NCBI GenBank assembly: GCA_964343805.1
Contig: CAYFLR010000021.1
Location: 1 to 64,000, forward strand
Length of the DNA: 64,000 bases
From: CAYFLR01 sp964343805
Lineage (GTDB): Bacteria; Bdellovibrionota_B; Oligoflexia; CAYFLR01
Direction of reading: 5' to 3'
The notes under the pieces are model-generated. The model saw nothing but the letters and a program-made list of their open reading frames with translations, had not been told where the DNA came from and made no database searches. Of the stretch, positions 61,267-64,000 are shown piece after piece (positions within the stretch are counted from its first letter, which is position 1; the number at the start of each line of letters is the position of its first letter). The position numbers and the translations under genes are program-made.

Positions 61267-64000
61267 TTATTGATTATATTGGGCTTTCAATTCATTAAAT
61301 TCTTCCGAACTTATCTCTCTGGCTTCAATAAAAGCCAGGTCAGCGGCTTTATCCTGAGAGTAATCGGCAGTTAAACTGCATCCTCCATAGGGATAATTTC
61401 CACCGGAAAAATCAAGGCGGTAGGCAAGACTGTCATTAAAACCGATGAGTGCAGTTCCTCCATAATGGGCATACCAAATGGTAAAAAAGCCATCATCTAA
61501 ACCACTCACCAGCTCATCAGGAGAATAGGAATTATCTCGATCGGTGAGCCAAGTTGTTTCAAGAGTGGAGGTCGTTTTGGTAAGGTCCAGCATGGTATAA
61601 TTTTCTAAGGTTTCATTGCCCTGAAAAACCAGTCTCATTTTATCGCTGGCAAAGCGAACTTTCACCTTAAAAAATAGATTTTGCCAGCCATCATTTCCCC
61701 AGCCAATTCGTGTGTTATTGGCATCAGTGGGGGGGTAAATGTAGTTACCGACCTCATCGTCCGTGCCATAGTTCCAGTCTACATCAGTCCAGCCGTAATA
61801 GGTGTTATCAGCATAGTCATGGCTAAAGGGGAGTTCTTGCGGATTGGTGTTTTTATATTCCCCTGCCGAACTTGCACTTTCTTCATCATTGTATCCTTCA
61901 ATATCTTTAGACTTTGCCTGTCTCACTTTGAACCAAGCAATCCGTCCTCCCACTTGTTCTTGCTTATTGCAATCAAAAACAAATTGGCCCCAGGTGGCAG
62001 TTCCTTTGGCTAGGTAGATACGGTAAAGGAGGTGAGTCTCCTCTTCCTCGGTTCCTGGTTTGGTTTTGATTCCTACCAGGATTTTTCCATTATAGCTAAT
62101 AAACCAGACGGTGAACCAGTCGGCTTTGATCTGGTCCAGGACCTTTTTGTCATAATCGAGCTCTTCAATTTCGCTTTCGTAGTGTTTATTTTTTAACTCA
62201 AATCCTGATTGCCTCACACTAAATTTAAAGAGGCCCTCTCCATTGTCGTGGAAATGCATATCCATATTATCCCACTCATGGTGTACCATCATCATCGCCA
62301 CCACATAATCCCATTTGCCCCCTGCTGTAGATCCCCATCTGAGGGCGGCATTCTCACTTTCTCCACTGGGATAGACATAGTCATCCACCTGATCATCACT
62401 GCCAAAAGACCAGGAACCTGCTGTTTCTCCATTAAACTCACCATCATTAAGTGGGTCTTCAAAAGGGAGAGGATAGCTTTTGGAAGTGGAAGAATCGGGT
62501 GAAGAAGAGGAGGATGTGTCTTCACTTCCTCGGTAAAAGTCTTTCAGTTCTTTGTTGACCTCTTCACCATAAGGGAACAATCCGCCTGCCACCTGATCTA
62601 AATTGGAGGTGCCATCTTCATCCCAATCAGCTAAACCGGCATTTTCAGTGAGGGTGGAGAAGAAAAAGTTTCCTCGTTTAAGGTCGTCATTAGTGATTTT
62701 GTATTCAAACTTATGAGTTTGGTTGTTCTCATCTTGTAACTTGAATAGGATCCTATCAAAAGAATCTTTCACATAGGGGATCGCGGCTAAAAGATAGCCT
62801 CCCTTAGCGGGAATGGAGGAGGAATCCGGTCCTAATTTATGTTGATCCATCGGGTGTAACTCACCTTCAGTAAAGGGGTCGAGTAATTGGTTTTTCTTAA
62901 ATGGCTCACCACTTGCCGAGAGAAGTTCTCCAAAAGCAGTTAAAAAGGTGACCTCTTTGCGGTCACTTTTATTGAAGCGAAGCACTACTTCATTGGTGGA
63001 TGAATCCACCTTTACTTGTTGTTTTATCGTATAAAGGTAGTACTGGTTGGAACTGTCATAAAGATGATCGGTGGAAGGAAGCGATGCGGTCGTTGAGGAT
63101 TTGGGTTGATTGTTATTGGATTGACCATCTTTATCAGAATCCTTTTGCTTTTCTTTATCTTCTTCGTCATCATCTCCTTTAGAGTTGTCGTCATCATCTT
63201 CAAATTCTGCATCAGAGGTGGGCTCACCATAAATTTTTATTTGATAAAGACCTGCCGCATCAACGCCGGTGTCATCCATCAGAAAACCACCTGTCACTTG
63301 ACTCACTTGACCTCGGCTGGTAAGGATTTTGAATTGTGTCATGGATTTTAGTGGGACCAAAGTAGGGGTATGGCTCAGGATAACTAATTTACCATTGAGG
63401 AGAAAGCCACCTGCTTCATCATAATAGGGATATTCACATTTACTGTGCAGTCCCATTTCCATATCGCTCCCATGAACAATGGATAACACTTTATTTTGTA
63501 ATAAAATCGTATCACTGCCATCCACACAGCCTTCAAATAAAATATAGGCTCCAGTCTCATCTTTCCTTAATTTGATTTCCGCATTGTAATCCACAGTGGA
63601 TGGGTCAATTTCGGTGGAATCATCATCTGAGCTATTGCTGTTACTATTGCTGTTGTTATTACTAGAGATGTTGCTATTTGAATTGGTATTGAAAGCTACT
63701 AAATTAGCTTTTTTAGTGTCCTCTTGGGATTTGGGTTGCTTAATCATAAGAGAAGCATAAAAATCATTTTGGGAAATGGGAACTTCTATCACGTTGTCTC
63801 CAAATCCAAGAGCCATAGGCTCTACTGCCAGTTTGCCGGTGGTGGATTCTAAAACTTTTAGATTCATATAGACCAATTCTGTCTGATCAAGGAGATGAAA
63901 TTGGGAAGAGTTCATCCAAGAGGGATAGGGGACGGTGATATGAACTTTTTTAGTTTTTATTTGCGATTTAGGGAAAAAGGAGTAACAACCAACCACCGTA
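61267..64000 (-). CDS. Large modular surface lipoprotein, 5' end outside window
   Basis: At least 910 residues; the frame runs off the right edge. The first visible residues TVVGC look like the end of a lipoprotein signal. Order: beta-rich head, Asn/Ser repeat (about 105-125), Cys-containing domain (GAYILFEGC... HSKCEYPYYDEAG), Asp/Glu/Lys stretch, second beta domain, a Ca-binding-like DWDEDGTSNLDQ at about 460, a Ser-rich linker, then two homologous 190-residue modules: PLPFEDPLND... YVYPSGES and ELPFSHDYAD... YIYPPTDAN, both with FT[VI]W and [ILV]GIK/IGFN strands. No family recognised. Likely calcium-stabilised adhesin or binding protein. Confidence 0.8.
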   Translation of the reverse strand, partial: TVVGCYSFFPKSQIKTKKVHITVPYPSWMNSSQFHLLDQTELVYMNLKVLESTTGKLAVEPMALGFGDNVIEVPISQNDFYASLMIKQPKSQEDTKKANLVAFNTNSNSNISSNNNSNSNSNSSDDDSTEIDPSTVDYNAEIKLRKDETGAYILFEGCVDGSDTILLQNKVLSIVHGSDMEMGLHSKCEYPYYDEAGGFLLNGKLVILSHTPTLVPLKSMTQFKILTSRGQVSQVTGGFLMDDTGVDAAGLYQIKIYGEPTSDAEFEDDDDNSKGDDDEEDKEKQKDSDKDGQSNNNQPKSSTTASLPSTDHLYDSSNQYYLYTIKQQVKVDSSTNEVVLRFNKSDRKEVTFLTAFGELLSASGEPFKKNQLLDPFTEGELHPMDQHKLGPDSSSIPAKGGYLLAAIPYVKDSFDRILFKLQDENNQTHKFEYKITNDDLKRGNFFFSTLTENAGLADWDEDGTSNLDQVAGGLFPYGEEVNKELKDFYRGSEDTSSSSSPDSSTSKSYPLPFEDPLNDGEFNGETAGSWSFGSDDQVDDYVYPSGESENAALRWGSTAGGKWDYVVAMMMVHHEWDNMDMHFHDNGEGLFKFSVRQSGFELKNKHYESEIEELDYDKKVLDQIKADWFTVWFISYNGKILVGIKTKPGTEEEETHLLYRIYLAKGTATWGQFVFDCNKQEQVGGRIAWFKVRQAKSKDIEGYNDEESASSAGEYKNTNPQELPFSHDYADNTYYGWTDVDWNYGTDDEVGNYIYPPTDANNTRIGWGNDGWQNLFFKVKVRFASDKMRLVFQGNETLENYTMLDLTKTTSTLETTWLTDRDNSYSPDELVSGLDDGFFTIWYAHYGGTALIGFNDSLAYRLDFSGGNYPYGGCSLTADYSQDKAADLAFIEAREISSEEFNELKAQYNQ

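Overview
The window is 64 kb of scaffolded (N-gapped), AT-rich chromosome from a Gram-negative bacterium. Nearly every second gene encodes a lipoprotein, an outer-membrane barrel or another secreted protein. There are two RND pumps, a TolC-type channel, an MlaC, type IV pilin, hybrid histidine kinases, tandem DUF3015 genes beside a DUF4105/Lnb gene, a GH3-family ligase, an EI24/CysZ protein next to recA, and a Cdd1 helix-hairpin-helix protein. This mixture suggests a deltaproteobacterial or Bdellovibrionota/Oligoflexia-like lineage; that placement is an inference from gene content only. No phage, integrase, CRISPR array or rRNA was seen.

Layout: 1-4 kb holds a tRNA-Ala(GGC) unit, a barrel protein, thpR, a DUF4403 lipoprotein and a small lipoprotein. 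4-15 kb holds alaS (crossed by a gap), a Bax inhibitor-1 protein, a 57-aa FmdB zinc ribbon, a Cys-rich secreted protein with an in-frame stop, a phytase-like esterase lipoprotein, a FecR-domain protein, Cdd1, a thioredoxin-fold lipoprotein and a DUF2156 acyltransferase-like protein. 14.9-26.4 kb is the striking part. A 22-heme c-type cytochrome built of three tandem six-heme modules is co-transcribed with a response regulator. It is divergent from an H-NOX haem sensor and its hybrid kinase. Next to these is a translationally coupled seven-gene operon on the minus strand: an outer-membrane barrel, hepta-, di- and tetrahaem cytochromes, a beta-propeller protein fused to 17 CXXCH motifs, a 51-aa membrane peptide and a NapC/NrfH-like hexahaem membrane cytochrome. 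Counted from CXXCH motifs this is about 58 hemes in 11.5 kb, with a quinol-to-outer-membrane architecture and a nitric-oxide-type sensor embedded in it.

26.5-31 kb is a signalling operon: a PqqD-like/degenerate-M50/double cNMP-binding membrane protein, a pseudopilin-like protein without a prepilin signal, and a hybrid kinase with a GAF domain. 31-36 kb holds an M4-type metalloprotease with a Cys-TM-Arg C-terminal sorting tail, a type IV pilin, recA, EI24 and a small basic protein. 36-45 kb is a TolC/adaptor/RND/RND efflux operon. 45-50 kb holds unknown membrane and small proteins, pgeF, and an Asp/Glu/Lys-rich lipoprotein followed by a terminator and a 148-bp terminal-inverted-repeat element. 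50-64 kb holds the GH3 ligase, a lipoprotein hydrolase, the DUF3015-DUF3015-DUF4105 cluster, an AAA ATPase fragment, an enolase-superfamily/GMC oxidoreductase/Tat-subunit operon, mlaC, a barrel protein and a large modular surface lipoprotein running off the right end.

Nine N runs interrupt the sequence. At least three of them close perfectly in frame when set to zero length, so several apparently split genes are probably intact.
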